A stretch of 64,000 nucleotides of DNA. Source: PSRI01 sp041484195. Its GTDB lineage: Bacteria > Bacteroidota > Bacteroidia > Chitinophagales > Chitinophagaceae. Below, piece after piece: positions 26,586-35,657 of this stretch. The stretch is from the NCBI GenBank assembly GCA_041484195.1, contig JBGPHC010000022.1, positions 1 to 64,000 on the forward strand, in the 5' to 3' direction. A program made the translations under genes and the position numbers. Position 1 is the first letter of the stretch; every line of letters begins with the position of its first letter. Under the pieces are notes generated by a model that was not told the DNA's origin, ran no database searches, and saw only the letters and a list, made by a program, of their open reading frames with translations.

Positions 26586-26796
26586 AGATGTAGTGGAAAA
26601 ACAAGATGGTTGGGTGAGGAAAATAAAATTCCCTTCAGGAAGTATTCCTTCAGGGAGATGTAATGAAAATATCCGGCAATTTTCAATAGAATGGTACTGC
26701 GGCTGGCGCAATAACTTCTTAATAACAAATGGAGCTTGGGCCGGTGAAATCTTGTTAATCGGCCGCTGCAGGAATTGCAGGAGAAATTAGTTTATA

Positions 26797-27176
26797 GGAT
26801 TACCCATTTAGGCCTCAAAGCCACAAAGTCGTGTCTTACACCTATTATTGACTGGGAAATTGAACTGGAAAACGCGGGAATTTTCAGGTGGCAAGGGAAT
26901 GAGGCACCAATGGATGAATATGAAATCAGCCCAGGACCACCCTGGGGGTGGTAAAAGAGTTCCGGGAATACATGTGGTGGTGATGAATTTGAGAGGATGG
27001 CCGAGAGGCATTCATCATTACTGCTCCGAAAGGTTTGTCAATGGCTATCTGGATGAATTCTTTTTTCGGTTCGATGGCAGAAATTCACTTAGAAGCATCT
27101 GGCACCAGCTCATCGAGCAGTTTATGGCGAACCCCCTCTACCGCTATATGGCCAATGCGGCCTAAATGGGTAATCC
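26797..27176 (+). mobile_element. 380 bp mini-element with IS1595-type transposase remnant
   Basis: Two perfect 18 bp inverted repeats, GGATTACCCATTTAGGCC at 26797-26814 and its complement at 27159-27176, bound a 380 bp segment. Inside is the C-terminal part of an IS1595/ISXO2-like transposase whose TAA stop lies within the right repeat, as expected for an intact right end. The N-terminal two-thirds of the transposase are missing, so this is a deletion derivative that could move only with help in trans. The adjacent 8 bp on each side do not match, so no target duplication is visible. The 211 bp between the sigma factor and the left end hold nothing recognisable. Confidence 0.82.
26848..27165 (+). 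pseudogene. IS1595/ISXO2-like transposase, C-terminal fragment
   Basis: The 105-residue open frame ends with the hallmark C-terminal region of IS1595-family DDE transposases: IHVVVMNLRGWPRGIHH followed by FVNGYLDEFFFRFDGRN, where the final catalytic segment and the YLDEF-x-FRF-x-R motif are recognisable. The zinc-ribbon N-terminus and first catalytic residues are absent, and no start codon context supports an independent protein. It lies wholly inside the 18 bp inverted repeats described above. Confidence 0.82.
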
Positions 27177-27234
27177 TGCTAATTTAATAGTGTACTTCCA
27201 AATTAGCCCGCCCAGCTATCTCTGGTCTCTCGGC

Positions 27235-29607
27235 TCAAATCCTCGCCTTGATGGTAACGCCATAAGTTTTGGGATTGCCTAAGTGCACGGCGCCAAAATC
27301 ATAGGCATAAGCTATGTATTTCTTATCAGCGAGGTTTCTTCCCCAGAACATGATCTCAAAATTTCTGGCGACAATGCCAAAGCGGGTATTAAAAAGGTTA
27401 TAGCCTTCCTGTTTGATATTATTGGCCAGGTCGAAATACTGGTCGCCGATATACATCCACTCTCCGCGCAATTGCAATTTCAAATCCTGTTGTTTACTAA
27501 TTGTGTAGCTGTACTGCAATGCAAGCATGGAAGTTACCGATGGGGAAAATATCTGCCGCTTTCCATTGAGATCCACTTCGGTCCCGTTTTGAGAAAGTTT
27601 CAAGGTCTTATATTTGGCATCATTGTATCCGAAATTATATTCTGCTTCCAGTCCCTTTAATGGTGTACTGGCAAGTTCCAACTCTACTCCTTTACTGTTC
27701 AACTTTCCTGTATTCCTGGTGATCGTAATGGCGTCGGGCAATATCAATGTAGGCACCTGGGCATTGGTGATATTGGTGTAAAATGCCGACAGGTTAATTC
27801 GAAGAATATTATTGAGAGACCTGTTCTTGATCCCTACCTCAAAATTGTTGCTGTATTCGGGCTTAAACCGGAACAGAGGTGGCTGCGATGGATCAGAAGA
27901 CAATTGCGTCAAGCCTCCTGCTCTGTAACCCCTGCCGTAGGTGAAGTAGAGATCATGATTATTGGCCACATGATATTCCAGTCCCAGTTTGGGCGATAGG
28001 GCACTGAACCCCGCAGTTCCCGAAGTGTCGGGCCTCGTATCGAATATGGGATCCGGATTGGGATCATGCTGGTATTGTCCGCGAACGCTTTGCTTCTTGT
28101 GTTCGTAGTCATACCTTAAGCCAAAGGTCAAATCAAATTTTTCGTTTAGGGTATAATTAGCCTGGCCATAAAAAGCGATCCCGGTGCTCTTTCCTTTTGT
28201 AGTATTGATGATAGAAAACAATGAATCAGGGGCGCCAACAAAGGCGGCATCTTTTCCAAAACGCGTGGCCTGCTTGACGGGGTTATCCTGGTAAAACAAA
28301 TAGGTGCCGGCGGTCCATTTAACCGGGGACAGCGACGATGCGGGAGAACTGAATTTGAATTCCTGGGTATAGACCCTGACCCGGTTCCATTGATTCCCAT
28401 AATTATTGATGATCTCAACTCCATCAATAGGCGAAAAATCTCCGTCAATGGGTTGATCATAATAGCGATGATTTGATTGATAAGCCGTTTGCGAACTGAA
28501 ATTGAAAAAATGTCCCGCATAGTTAATCGATAGCGACGAATTGAGAGTATTGTCGATCATTTGAGTGATGGCATTTTGGTTCAACCGGAAAGGGTTGGCG
28601 AGTGCCGCATCTGCTCCCACTACCAGGGGAAATGTTCCATTGTTCCTGTTATCATGGTGTTTCACATTCAGGGAAACCACCCAATGATCGTTGGCGAGAT
28701 ATTTCAGATAATAATTTCCGGTAATGCTATGTTGCCGATCGAATTTGGAATTATTGAATTCATTGGTATAGTAACCGTCGCTGTGGTCGTACATGGCGGC
28801 AGCTCCCAGGAAGAGTTTATCCTTAACCAACGGACTGCGAATTCCTGCGCTGTATCGCTGCTGTCCGTAATTGCCAAAATTGATTTCGGCAAATCCGTTT
28901 GTATTGTTTGAAGGCTGCTTCGTAATGATGTTGATTACCCCACCCATGGCATTTCTGCCATAGAGCGTTCCCTGTGGACCTCTAAGCACTTCAATGCGTT
29001 CCACATCGAACAATGATGCAATATAGGTGTCCAACCCAAACTGATTTACACCATCAATATAAGTGGCCACGGCGGGATCATATGAAGTGGAAGTGATACC
29101 ACGGATAGAAGTCACATTCCTGTCATCTCCCGGATTTGCCGAATACAGATTGGGAACGATGGCAGTAAGGTCCTTACTGTTCCACAAACGGAACTGTTCC
29201 ACCTTTCTGGATGAAATGGCAGTTATGCTGAATGGTATCTTCTGCAAAGACTCTTCTTTCTTTTGCGCGGTAACCACTACTGCGTCCAATTGGGTGGAAG
29301 CATCAGACAATTGAATCACCAGGCTGCCTGTTGACCCCGCCCCCACGCTGACATCCCTGCTGACTGCCGCAAAACCTATGGCAGTCACCTGCACGGTGTA
29401 TTGACCGGAAGGAATATTCCTGAATGAAAAATCCCCCTGGCTGTCGCTGATGGTATTCCAGTTGGAATTTAAGATGCTTACAGTGGCGGCTTCAACCGGA
29501 TGAGATTGCCTGTCAACAATTTTGCCTGAAATGATATTTTTTTCTTGACTCTTAACCGACAAATAACAGATTGCCAGTAGTAGCACGGAACAGATTCTCT
29601 TGATCAT
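27235..29607 (-). CDS. TonB-dependent receptor with CarboxypepD_reg domain
   Basis: This is an outer-membrane active importer of 790 residues. I start it at the ATG at 29607, where a signal peptide begins (1-20, ending SVKSQ), rather than at the earlier start at 29676. A CarboxypepD_reg-like domain spans about 23-105, then a plug (about 115-225) with EESLQKIPFSITAIS, VTSIRGIT and VLRGPQGTLYGRNAMGGVINIITKQP, then a 22-strand barrel ending in VTIKARI. The plug resembles siderophore/FyuA-type receptors more than SusC, and no SusD lies nearby. The gene is convergent with the mini-element and followed upstream on the same strand by the SGNH hydrolase remnants. Ligand unknown. Confidence 0.9.
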   Translation of the reverse strand: MIKRICSVLLLAICYLSVKSQEKNIISGKIVDRQSHPVEAATVSILNSNWNTISDSQGDFSFRNIPSGQYTVQVTAIGFAAVSRDVSVGAGSTGSLVIQLSDASTQLDAVVVTAQKKEESLQKIPFSITAISSRKVEQFRLWNSKDLTAIVPNLYSANPGDDRNVTSIRGITSTSYDPAVATYIDGVNQFGLDTYIASLFDVERIEVLRGPQGTLYGRNAMGGVINIITKQPSNNTNGFAEINFGNYGQQRYSAGIRSPLVKDKLFLGAAAMYDHSDGYYTNEFNNSKFDRQHSITGNYYLKYLANDHWVVSLNVKHHDNRNNGTFPLVVGADAALANPFRLNQNAITQMIDNTLNSSLSINYAGHFFNFSSQTAYQSNHRYYDQPIDGDFSPIDGVEIINNYGNQWNRVRVYTQEFKFSSPASSLSPVKWTAGTYLFYQDNPVKQATRFGKDAAFVGAPDSLFSIINTTKGKSTGIAFYGQANYTLNEKFDLTFGLRYDYEHKKQSVRGQYQHDPNPDPIFDTRPDTSGTAGFSALSPKLGLEYHVANNHDLYFTYGRGYRAGGLTQLSSDPSQPPLFRFKPEYSNNFEVGIKNRSLNNILRINLSAFYTNITNAQVPTLILPDAITITRNTGKLNSKGVELELASTPLKGLEAEYNFGYNDAKYKTLKLSQNGTEVDLNGKRQIFSPSVTSMLALQYSYTISKQQDLKLQLRGEWMYIGDQYFDLANNIKQEGYNLFNTRFGIVARNFEIMFWGRNLADKKYIAYAYDFGAVHLGNPKTYGVTIKARI

Positions 29608-29688
29608 ATTTTCTAATATATCGGATTGGGAAGCGGATAAAAATATTTGCCTCGCGAAATTACGACAACCCGACATTCAATCACCGAA

Positions 29689-29949
29689 TTATTTCAGACA
29701 TCCGGTATCGCCCAGGAATTTTATCCAAAGGTCATATCCCGATTTGTTAATATGTAATCCGTCAACCGTGTATTTCTTATCCATTTTATTTTCCGGATCC
29801 AGGAACAGAGAATGCAGATCTACAAAACGCACCCCCGTCGTTTGCGCCACTTCTTCCAATAATTTATTGATAGCCAATACATGTTCCTGCTTGTCATAAT
29901 GCTGGGGAAAATTCTTCAAGTCGGGATTGACAGGAAGGATGCTTTGCAA
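29689..29949 (-). CDS. SGNH/GDSL hydrolase, C-terminal fragment after a frameshift
   Basis: This 86-codon frame encodes the second half of the SGNH esterase whose first half lies at 29916-30386. It begins LQSILPVNPDL, a sequence that normally follows the central helices of this family, and carries block V (DGLHIN) with the catalytic Asp and His. Reading minus-strand bases across about 29965-29975 in the -1 register (RSPHTRIYLQS) joins the two parts smoothly, so a single lost base explains the break. By itself it has no export signal or nucleophile. Confidence 0.75.
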   Translation of the reverse strand: MQSILPVNPDLKNFPQHYDKQEHVLAINKLLEEVAQTTGVRFVDLHSLFLDPENKMDKKYTVDGLHINKSGYDLWIKFLGDTGCLK

Positions 29950-30386
29950 ATAAATCCTTGTATGGGGCGACCTCCCTGTAATTTCAGGATCATCTTCCGA
30001 ACATTGTCGGCAATCACCGCATCTGGTATGTCCCTGCCGATATCGTTGATGCCAATGAGTATGAATATTTTATTAGGTTGCCTCATGATAATCTCGTCAA
30101 GTCTCTTCAATACGCCAAAACTGATGTCGCCGCTGATGCCGCGATTAATGGGGTTGCTGTCGGAAAGTAGTGTCTTCCAGTCCCCCATTTCCGTGATACT
30201 ATTTCCCAGGAAAATGGTGGCTCCATGGGTCATTGGTTCCTTTTCAAAATGGGCGAGGCGTTGGGGATAGTGATCGGGCACAAAGCCGATGGTATCGAAC
30301 AATCTTTGATTGGTGACAGGCGACTGGGCAAAGGCTATGCATGAAAAAAGGCAGGCGCCCACAGTGGCAAAGCTAATTATCTTCAT
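29916..30386 (-). CDS. SGNH/GDSL hydrolase, N-terminal fragment before a frameshift
   Basis: This frame gives the first about 140 residues of a secreted SGNH-family lipase/acylhydrolase (carbohydrate esterase-like), then about 15 unrelated residues after the shift. Visible are the signal peptide (1-20, ending AFAQ), block I FLGNSITEMGDW with the nucleophile Ser, block II NRGISGD, and block III GINDIG. Block V lies in the overlapping fragment to its left. All four catalytic blocks survive across the two frames, so the lesion is either very recent, a sequencing error or a programmed shift. It is on the same strand as the TonB receptor, 80 bp upstream of it. Confidence 0.8.
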   Translation of the reverse strand: MKIISFATVGACLFSCIAFAQSPVTNQRLFDTIGFVPDHYPQRLAHFEKEPMTHGATIFLGNSITEMGDWKTLLSDSNPINRGISGDISFGVLKRLDEIIMRQPNKIFILIGINDIGRDIPDAVIADNVRKMILKLQGGRPIQGFICKASFLSIPT

Positions 30387-30444
30387 TGAAGTAAAAATGT
30401 TTTAACTTTTCAAGGACTATTTCTGAATTAAAATTAATAAAGTT

Positions 30445-31389
30445 ATGAAAAGATGCCTCTCCATGGATGATCGGAAATTTTTTCCGGCAGCTGGCAGCAG
30501 TTCACCAAACCGTTCTTTTTATTTACTATTACCTTTATTACTTTGCACTATGACTAAAGCCAATGCTCAATCGAAATCTGAGCCTGTCAGGGTTATTATG
30601 ATAGGGGCGCACCCCGATGATTGCGATTTGAAGGGAGGGGGGACGGCGGCGATTTTTTCTTCCATGGGTTATGCGGTGAAATTTGTTTCTGTCACCAATG
30701 GGGACGCGGGACATCAAAGTCAAAGTGGCACAGAATTGGCGAAAAGGAGAAAGGCGGAAGCCACGGAAGCGGGCCGGCGGCTGGGCATTACTTATGATGT
30801 TCTTGACAACCACGACGGAACGCTTGTACCAAGCCTCGAAGTGCGACTGCAGTTGATTAAAAAAATCAGGGAATGGAATGCCGATATCGTCATCGCTCCG
30901 CGCCCTAACGATTATCACCCTGACCACCGCTACACCGGCATCCTGGTGCAAGACGCCGCATATATGGTGGGTGTTCCAAATATTGCACCGGGTGTGCCAC
31001 CTCTGAAGAAAAACCCCGTGTTCCTGTATTTTCAGGATTTTTTTCAAAGGCCCAATCCCTTTCGTCCCGATATAGCCATTGATATCAGTTCAACATTCGA
31101 CCAAAAAATAAAAGCCCTTGATGCACACCAATCCCAGGTTTATGAATGGCTGCCCTGGATAGGCGGCTTTTCAGAAAAGGTTCCGAAGGACCCCACAGAC
31201 CGGATCAAGTGGCTCGCCGAATCACGTGCTGTACAAATTACTCCTGAAGTGAGAGCCTCACTCGAAAAATGGTATGGAAAAGAAAAAGCAGCCAATGTGA
31301 AATACGCGGAAGCATTTGAGATCTGCGAATACGGAACCCAGCCAAGTGAAGAAGAAATCCGGCGACTATTCCCAATGCTGAATAAATAA
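30445..31389 (+). CDS. Secreted PIG-L/LmbE family deacetylase
   Basis: This protein of up to 314 residues has the zinc-dependent N-acetylglucosaminyl deacetylase fold. The metal motif AHPDD is at 55-59 and the second histidine motif is in PNDYHPDHRYTG. A hydrophobic segment (24-36) before ANAQ acts as a signal peptide; Met7 at 30463 is an alternative start. Because it is exported it should act on extracellular or periplasmic glycans and is unlikely to be the bacillithiol enzyme BshB, which is cytosolic, although bshA is in this window. It is divergent from the SGNH hydrolase, a common pairing in glycan-degrading loci, and stands alone on its strand. Confidence 0.88.
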   Translation: MKRCLSMDDRKFFPAAGSSSPNRSFYLLLPLLLCTMTKANAQSKSEPVRVIMIGAHPDDCDLKGGGTAAIFSSMGYAVKFVSVTNGDAGHQSQSGTELAKRRKAEATEAGRRLGITYDVLDNHDGTLVPSLEVRLQLIKKIREWNADIVIAPRPNDYHPDHRYTGILVQDAAYMVGVPNIAPGVPPLKKNPVFLYFQDFFQRPNPFRPDIAIDISSTFDQKIKALDAHQSQVYEWLPWIGGFSEKVPKDPTDRIKWLAESRAVQITPEVRASLEKWYGKEKAANVKYAEAFEICEYGTQPSEEEIRRLFPMLNK

Positions 31390-31438
31390 ATTTGAGCGAC
31401 AGTTCTGGTTAGTAAACCACACAGGTGACTTTGAAGCA

Positions 31439-32509
31439 TCAGTTCCAAACCTTCCTCAGGAAACGCAGCCAGTTCCCATGCATCACATTGTTGATGTCTT
31501 CGGGTGAATATCCCCGCTTTTGAAGCAGGGATGGAATTTTCTGCAGGTCCGTGATAGTTTCCAGATCATAGGGGCATTGCTCTTTCCCGAAAGCGCCGTC
31601 AAGGTCTGAACCGATACCGATATGCAATGCATTTCCCGCGATCTGGCAGATATGGTCCATGTGGTCGATTAACTTATCGAGTCCGCATTGCATCTGTAAT
31701 GGATTGGATTGATTCCTTACCCATCCGGGAACCATCATCCATGCATCCATGGCGCCACCGATCACCGTGCCTCTTTCAACCAACAATTTAATTTGTTCGT
31801 CACTGAATTGGCGATTATGGTTTACCAGGGCTCGGCAATTATTATGACTGGCCCAAACGGCTCCGTTAAAATGATCCAAGGCCTGCCAAAAAGCATCATC
31901 ACACAAATGCGTGGCATCAAGTATGATATTCAATTCCTCCATTTTCCTTAGGAGTTCCAGCCCATTATTATTCATCAATCCGGATGAATCGGTACCATTG
32001 GCATATCGGCCAGGGCCATAGTGAGCGGGTCCTAATGCACGCAATCCATATTGAAAAGCGTTTTCAAGATGAGAAATTCCAATGATGGAATCGGCTCCTT
32101 CGAGACTCAAAATATATCCGACGGGTTTTTTTGCATTGTCTGATCCATCATTCCAAAGTGCAAGATGTTTTTCCAACGTTTCGGAAGAATGGATGCCGGT
32201 CATCTGGCCTTCTGCTTCCATTGTTTTATACCAGGCAAGCTGCCCCTGCGTTTGTGCCCAGGCCTGCTGGGGGGAATGCCATCCGGGCAATGTGTTGTCA
32301 GTTGCCACATACCTCGCGATTTGCGTGGCCACCACCAAGCCGATATTTCCTTTTCTCAATTCCTGAAGCGACACGACAGCATTACCCCGGTCGGGCTTGT
32401 CAGTCATTCCTTTTTCCCTTTCGTTGATGTGCTGAACAGGTTCCCGCAGATCACGGTTCCATTCCATGGCGTTCATACTGAGATCAAGATGGGCGTCAAT
32501 GATAAACAT
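31439..32509 (-). CDS. M19 family membrane dipeptidase-like hydrolase
   Basis: This is a 356-residue zinc TIM-barrel peptidase of the renal dipeptidase family, which cleaves dipeptides, often with a D-residue at the C-terminal position. The HxD ligands are in IDAHLDLS (His7, Asp9). Further ligands are in SLEGADSI (Glu), DATHLCD and ASHNNCRAL (His), and GIGSDLDGAFG near the end. There is no signal peptide, so it is cytosolic. It is the last gene of a leftward operon with a D-threonine aldolase-like enzyme (49 bp upstream), RidA and a GntP permease. That setting suggests it frees D-amino acids from imported dipeptides. Confidence 0.9.
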   Translation of the reverse strand: MFIIDAHLDLSMNAMEWNRDLREPVQHINEREKGMTDKPDRGNAVVSLQELRKGNIGLVVATQIARYVATDNTLPGWHSPQQAWAQTQGQLAWYKTMEAEGQMTGIHSSETLEKHLALWNDGSDNAKKPVGYILSLEGADSIIGISHLENAFQYGLRALGPAHYGPGRYANGTDSSGLMNNNGLELLRKMEELNIILDATHLCDDAFWQALDHFNGAVWASHNNCRALVNHNRQFSDEQIKLLVERGTVIGGAMDAWMMVPGWVRNQSNPLQMQCGLDKLIDHMDHICQIAGNALHIGIGSDLDGAFGKEQCPYDLETITDLQKIPSLLQKRGYSPEDINNVMHGNWLRFLRKVWN

Positions 32510-32558
32510 GTATCAGTTTAAGATTTCAAATTAAGAGTGGTGTGTTTAAGTCTTCGTT

Positions 32559-33689
32559 TCAGATTACGATCTTTCGATCTCTGGCGATTGTTTTCCATTC
32601 CCCGTTTATCCTTCCGTTTTCAACCGTATATGCTCTCTCATAAAGTGCGATGGTGGGACAAACATGAACAGGAATTCCATAGAACAGATCACCGATTTGA
32701 TGGTGATGGTCAGGTCCCGCCTCCACTACGAGATGTTCTTCACTTTGACTCACCGCTTTCAATTGGGGTCCATTTATGAAATAAACCCTGTTGGTCAGTT
32801 CATTTTCAGCAGCAATGGATTTATGGCCAAGGTCGAGGCATAATGTGGTTGGGGAAGGCAAAGAAATCACTCTGGATATTACGAGGGCCGCAGGTTTAAA
32901 ATCCTGTTCTGGGCATAGTATGGTATATCCCCTGTCCCAATAGATAAAGGTTCCCGGGCTGCATTCAATTTTTTTTCTTTTGGAATGAATGGAAAAAGTG
33001 GGTGAACCTCCGGCGACAATGATGGGATCATTAAAGCCTCTGGACAGGAGTTCCCGCTGCATGTTTTCGATTTTTGCAAAGGCCTCATCGCATTTTTGTT
33101 TGCGTGCGTTGAAATCAATGTCTCTGATATGACCATCATAGCCATGAAGTCCGATGGGTTCCATTCCATGAAGCAGCGAGCATTGCTCATACAATTCCAA
33201 TGCATCCTTTCCAACATTGATGCCGGTCCGGTTCTGTCCCAGGTTCAGGTCAATATATACGGGGATTTTCAATCCTTGCGACGCGAATAATTCTGAAATT
33301 TCCCTGGCCGGTTTCAAATTGTCCACAACGCAGGAGAATTTGGACGCGGGGAATTTTCTCACGAGTAACAGCAATCTCATTTGCTTTGGCCCGGACGGCT
33401 GGTAGGCGAGCAATATATCTGCCGCTCCGCAAATCCCCAGCATTTCTGCTTCGGCAATGGTTGCGCATTTGAATTTATTTATGCCGGATTGCATCAGCAA
33501 CTGGGTGGCTTCTTTGCATTTATGCGTCTTAACGTGAGGGCGTAAACGAAGCGGATCATCCACCATACTGAGCAGCACGCGGATATTCTCTTTCACTCTT
33601 TCAGGATAAATCACCAAGGCCGGTGAATCCAGGTCTTCCACATGGTGTATCCTGTACCAGTCTTCATTGGCATTTCCCATTATGGACAT
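32559..33689 (-). CDS. D-threonine aldolase / D-serine dehydratase-like PLP enzyme
   Basis: This 376-residue fold-type III PLP protein has an alanine-racemase-like N-terminal barrel and a C-terminal metal-binding domain. The PLP lysine lies in LRPHVKTHK (49-57). The zinc site typical of D-serine dehydratases and metal-dependent D-threonine aldolases appears as DHHHQIGDLFYGIPVHVCPT, giving the HxC pair. The family cleaves D-threonine-type substrates to glycine plus aldehyde or dehydrates D-serine to pyruvate and ammonia. It lies 2 bp after ridA and 49 bp before the dipeptidase gene. RidA next to it favours the dehydratase route, since RidA clears the 2-aminoacrylate intermediate; this is inference. 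Confidence 0.88.
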   Translation of the reverse strand: MSIMGNANEDWYRIHHVEDLDSPALVIYPERVKENIRVLLSMVDDPLRLRPHVKTHKCKEATQLLMQSGINKFKCATIAEAEMLGICGAADILLAYQPSGPKQMRLLLLVRKFPASKFSCVVDNLKPAREISELFASQGLKIPVYIDLNLGQNRTGINVGKDALELYEQCSLLHGMEPIGLHGYDGHIRDIDFNARKQKCDEAFAKIENMQRELLSRGFNDPIIVAGGSPTFSIHSKRKKIECSPGTFIYWDRGYTILCPEQDFKPAALVISRVISLPSPTTLCLDLGHKSIAAENELTNRVYFINGPQLKAVSQSEEHLVVEAGPDHHHQIGDLFYGIPVHVCPTIALYERAYTVENGRINGEWKTIARDRKIVI

Positions 33690-33691
33690 CT

Positions 33692-34162
33692 TTAATGTAA
33701 TTCAAATATTGCTTCAATCTCAACCGGAATATTGGCGGGGAGTGAACCCATGCCAACGGCACTTCTTACACCAACGCCATGATCTTCTCCCCAGACCTGT
33801 GCAAACAATTCACTGCATCCGTTGATCACGTGGGGGTGCTTTTCAAAATCGCTGTCGCAGTTTACCATCCCAAAGACTTTGATCACGCGTTTTACTTTGT
33901 CGAGGCTGCCCAGATAAGCTTTAATAGAAGAAAGTATGGTGAGTCCCACCTGCCTGGCAGCCATCTTTGCATGTTCCAGGTTCACTTCCCTTCCAACCTG
34001 GCCGGTAATGAGTGATTTGTCATCCCTTACAGGACCATGTCCCGAGACATACAAATATTTACCATCGGTCAGACAGGGTTTGTAAACTCCTACAGGAGCG
34101 GGCGCCGGAGGGAGCGTTAAGCCCAGAGCGGCGAAATTTTGTTCAGGCGTATTGTGTACCAT
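33692..34162 (-). CDS. RidA family enamine/imine deaminase
   Basis: This 156-residue protein of the RidA (YjgF/YER057c) family hydrolyses reactive 2-aminoacrylate and related imines formed by PLP enzymes. The substrate-binding Arg lies in VRSAVGMGSLPANIPVEIEAIF, the usual C-terminal signature. It is some 25 residues longer than housekeeping RidA, in line with pathway-specific members. It sits 2 bp before the D-threonine aldolase/D-serine dehydratase-like gene and 5 bp after the permease stop, so it is certainly co-transcribed with both. Confidence 0.92.
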   Translation of the reverse strand: MVHNTPEQNFAALGLTLPPAPAPVGVYKPCLTDGKYLYVSGHGPVRDDKSLITGQVGREVNLEHAKMAARQVGLTILSSIKAYLGSLDKVKRVIKVFGMVNCDSDFEKHPHVINGCSELFAQVWGEDHGVGVRSAVGMGSLPANIPVEIEAIFELH

Positions 34163-34167
34163 ATAGC

Positions 34168-35481
34168 TTAAATAATCATGTTCAACAAAAGTACTCCTAT
34201 CAGTCCAACTACCGCCACAATGGTTTCCATGATTGACCAGGAGCGCAAGGTATCTCTTATGCTCAGGTTGAAATATTCTTTAAAAAGCCAGAATCCGCCA
34301 TCATTGACATGGGAAAACAGCAGACTGCCGGCTCCGACTGATAAGACCATCAGGTTTGGATCCACATGTGATTGCTGCAACATGGGTGCTACAATCCCTG
34401 CCGCTGTTAATCCCGCGATGGTTGCTGACCCTATGCATAACCGTATGGTAGCCGCAATCACCCATGCCATCACCAGAGGTGGTATGGGTTGGTGCTGCAG
34501 GGTGGCCGCGATACTGTTACTTACTCCACTGTCAGTCAACACCTGCTTGAAGGCTCCCGCGCCTGATATGATCAGAAGGATCATCGCAATATCTTTCACA
34601 GCATCTCCATAAACCGTCATGATATGGGTTATGGACATTTTTGTGCGCAAGCCGAGGGTATATGTGGCCACTATCAGGGCAATCAGCATGACGATAAGGG
34701 GATCGCCAAAAAAGACCGCCAGGACTTTGAGCTGGCTTGATTGAGGGAAAAGAAAAGGAATTACAGCCGTTGTAACCAAAAGTGCAACTGGAAGCAATGA
34801 GGCAAATATACTGTTGAATAATCCAGGTAACTTGTCTGCCGGGATGGCTTTGGGTTTGAATGTCTGCAGCGGTTTGGATGAAATATTTTTGAGTGTCTGG
34901 GCAAATATCGGTCCCGCAATGATGATGGCCGGAATGGCAAGGCAAATTCCATATAATAAGGTCAGGCCCATATTGGCGTGGAATTGGGTTACCAGGGCTG
35001 CTGGCGCAGGGTGTGGAGGCAGAAAACCATGGGTTACGGATAAGGAAGCAAGCATGGGCAGGCCTATATAAACTGCAGGTAATTTGTATTGATACGACAC
35101 CGAAAAAATGAGTGGAACCATCAGCACAAAGCCGACATTATAAAACAAGGGGATGCCGATTACAAAGCCTGTGATCATTAGGGCCCACTGAATATATTTG
35201 GTACCGAAAGCCTTCATCAGCGAAGCCGCGATCTTTTGCGCGCCGCCACTCTCTGCCACCAGTTTCCCAAGCATGGCCCCCAGAACTATCACGCCGGCCA
35301 GGGAACCCATCGTATCGCCAATACCTTTCTGAACGGAATTAGTGATTTCAGTGAAAGGAATCCCTAGCAATAATCCCGCCAGCAGGGATACCATTAGGAA
35401 GGCCAGAAAGGCATTTACTTTTCCAAGAGTAATTAGCAAAACAAGTGCGGCGATACACAAGAAGATGATCAGTAGCGTCAT
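34168..35481 (-). CDS. GntP family permease (gluconate or D-serine type)
   Basis: This 437-residue proton symporter has about 12-14 hydrophobic segments throughout. I start it at the ATG at 35481 (MTLLIIFLCIAALVL), which places a membrane helix directly at the N-terminus; the frame stays open to 35511. Family landmarks include GFLPPHPAPAAL (the GntP signature), LGAMLGKLVAESGGAQKIA and ATIAGLTAAGI. The family contains gluconate carriers and DsdX, the D-serine transporter. Here it heads an operon with RidA (5 bp), a D-serine dehydratase/D-threonine aldolase-like enzyme and a dipeptidase, with no sugar-acid genes, so D-amino acid uptake is the better guess. Confidence 0.88.
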   Translation of the reverse strand: MTLLIIFLCIAALVLLITLGKVNAFLAFLMVSLLAGLLLGIPFTEITNSVQKGIGDTMGSLAGVIVLGAMLGKLVAESGGAQKIAASLMKAFGTKYIQWALMITGFVIGIPLFYNVGFVLMVPLIFSVSYQYKLPAVYIGLPMLASLSVTHGFLPPHPAPAALVTQFHANMGLTLLYGICLAIPAIIIAGPIFAQTLKNISSKPLQTFKPKAIPADKLPGLFNSIFASLLPVALLVTTAVIPFLFPQSSQLKVLAVFFGDPLIVMLIALIVATYTLGLRTKMSITHIMTVYGDAVKDIAMILLIISGAGAFKQVLTDSGVSNSIAATLQHQPIPPLVMAWVIAATIRLCIGSATIAGLTAAGIVAPMLQQSHVDPNLMVLSVGAGSLLFSHVNDGGFWLFKEYFNLSIRDTLRSWSIMETIVAVVGLIGVLLLNMII

Positions 35482-35657
35482 GTAATAGGCGATGAATATG
35501 GGACAAAACAATGTTTCCTATCAAGTCAACCATTCGCACACTTGTAGTATAAAAAAATCAAACCTGCCTGCACTCAGGCTTCACGGTTACCTGCTGTAAA
35601 TCTTGTCCGTAATTTAGACAAATAATTCTGTAATGAAGAAGTGGAACCGGGATTGAT

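Noticed and set aside
30445..31389. PIG-L deacetylase as the bacillithiol enzyme BshB
   Set aside because: It carries an export signal, while BshB works in the cytosol, and it is 13 kb from bshA without linkage.
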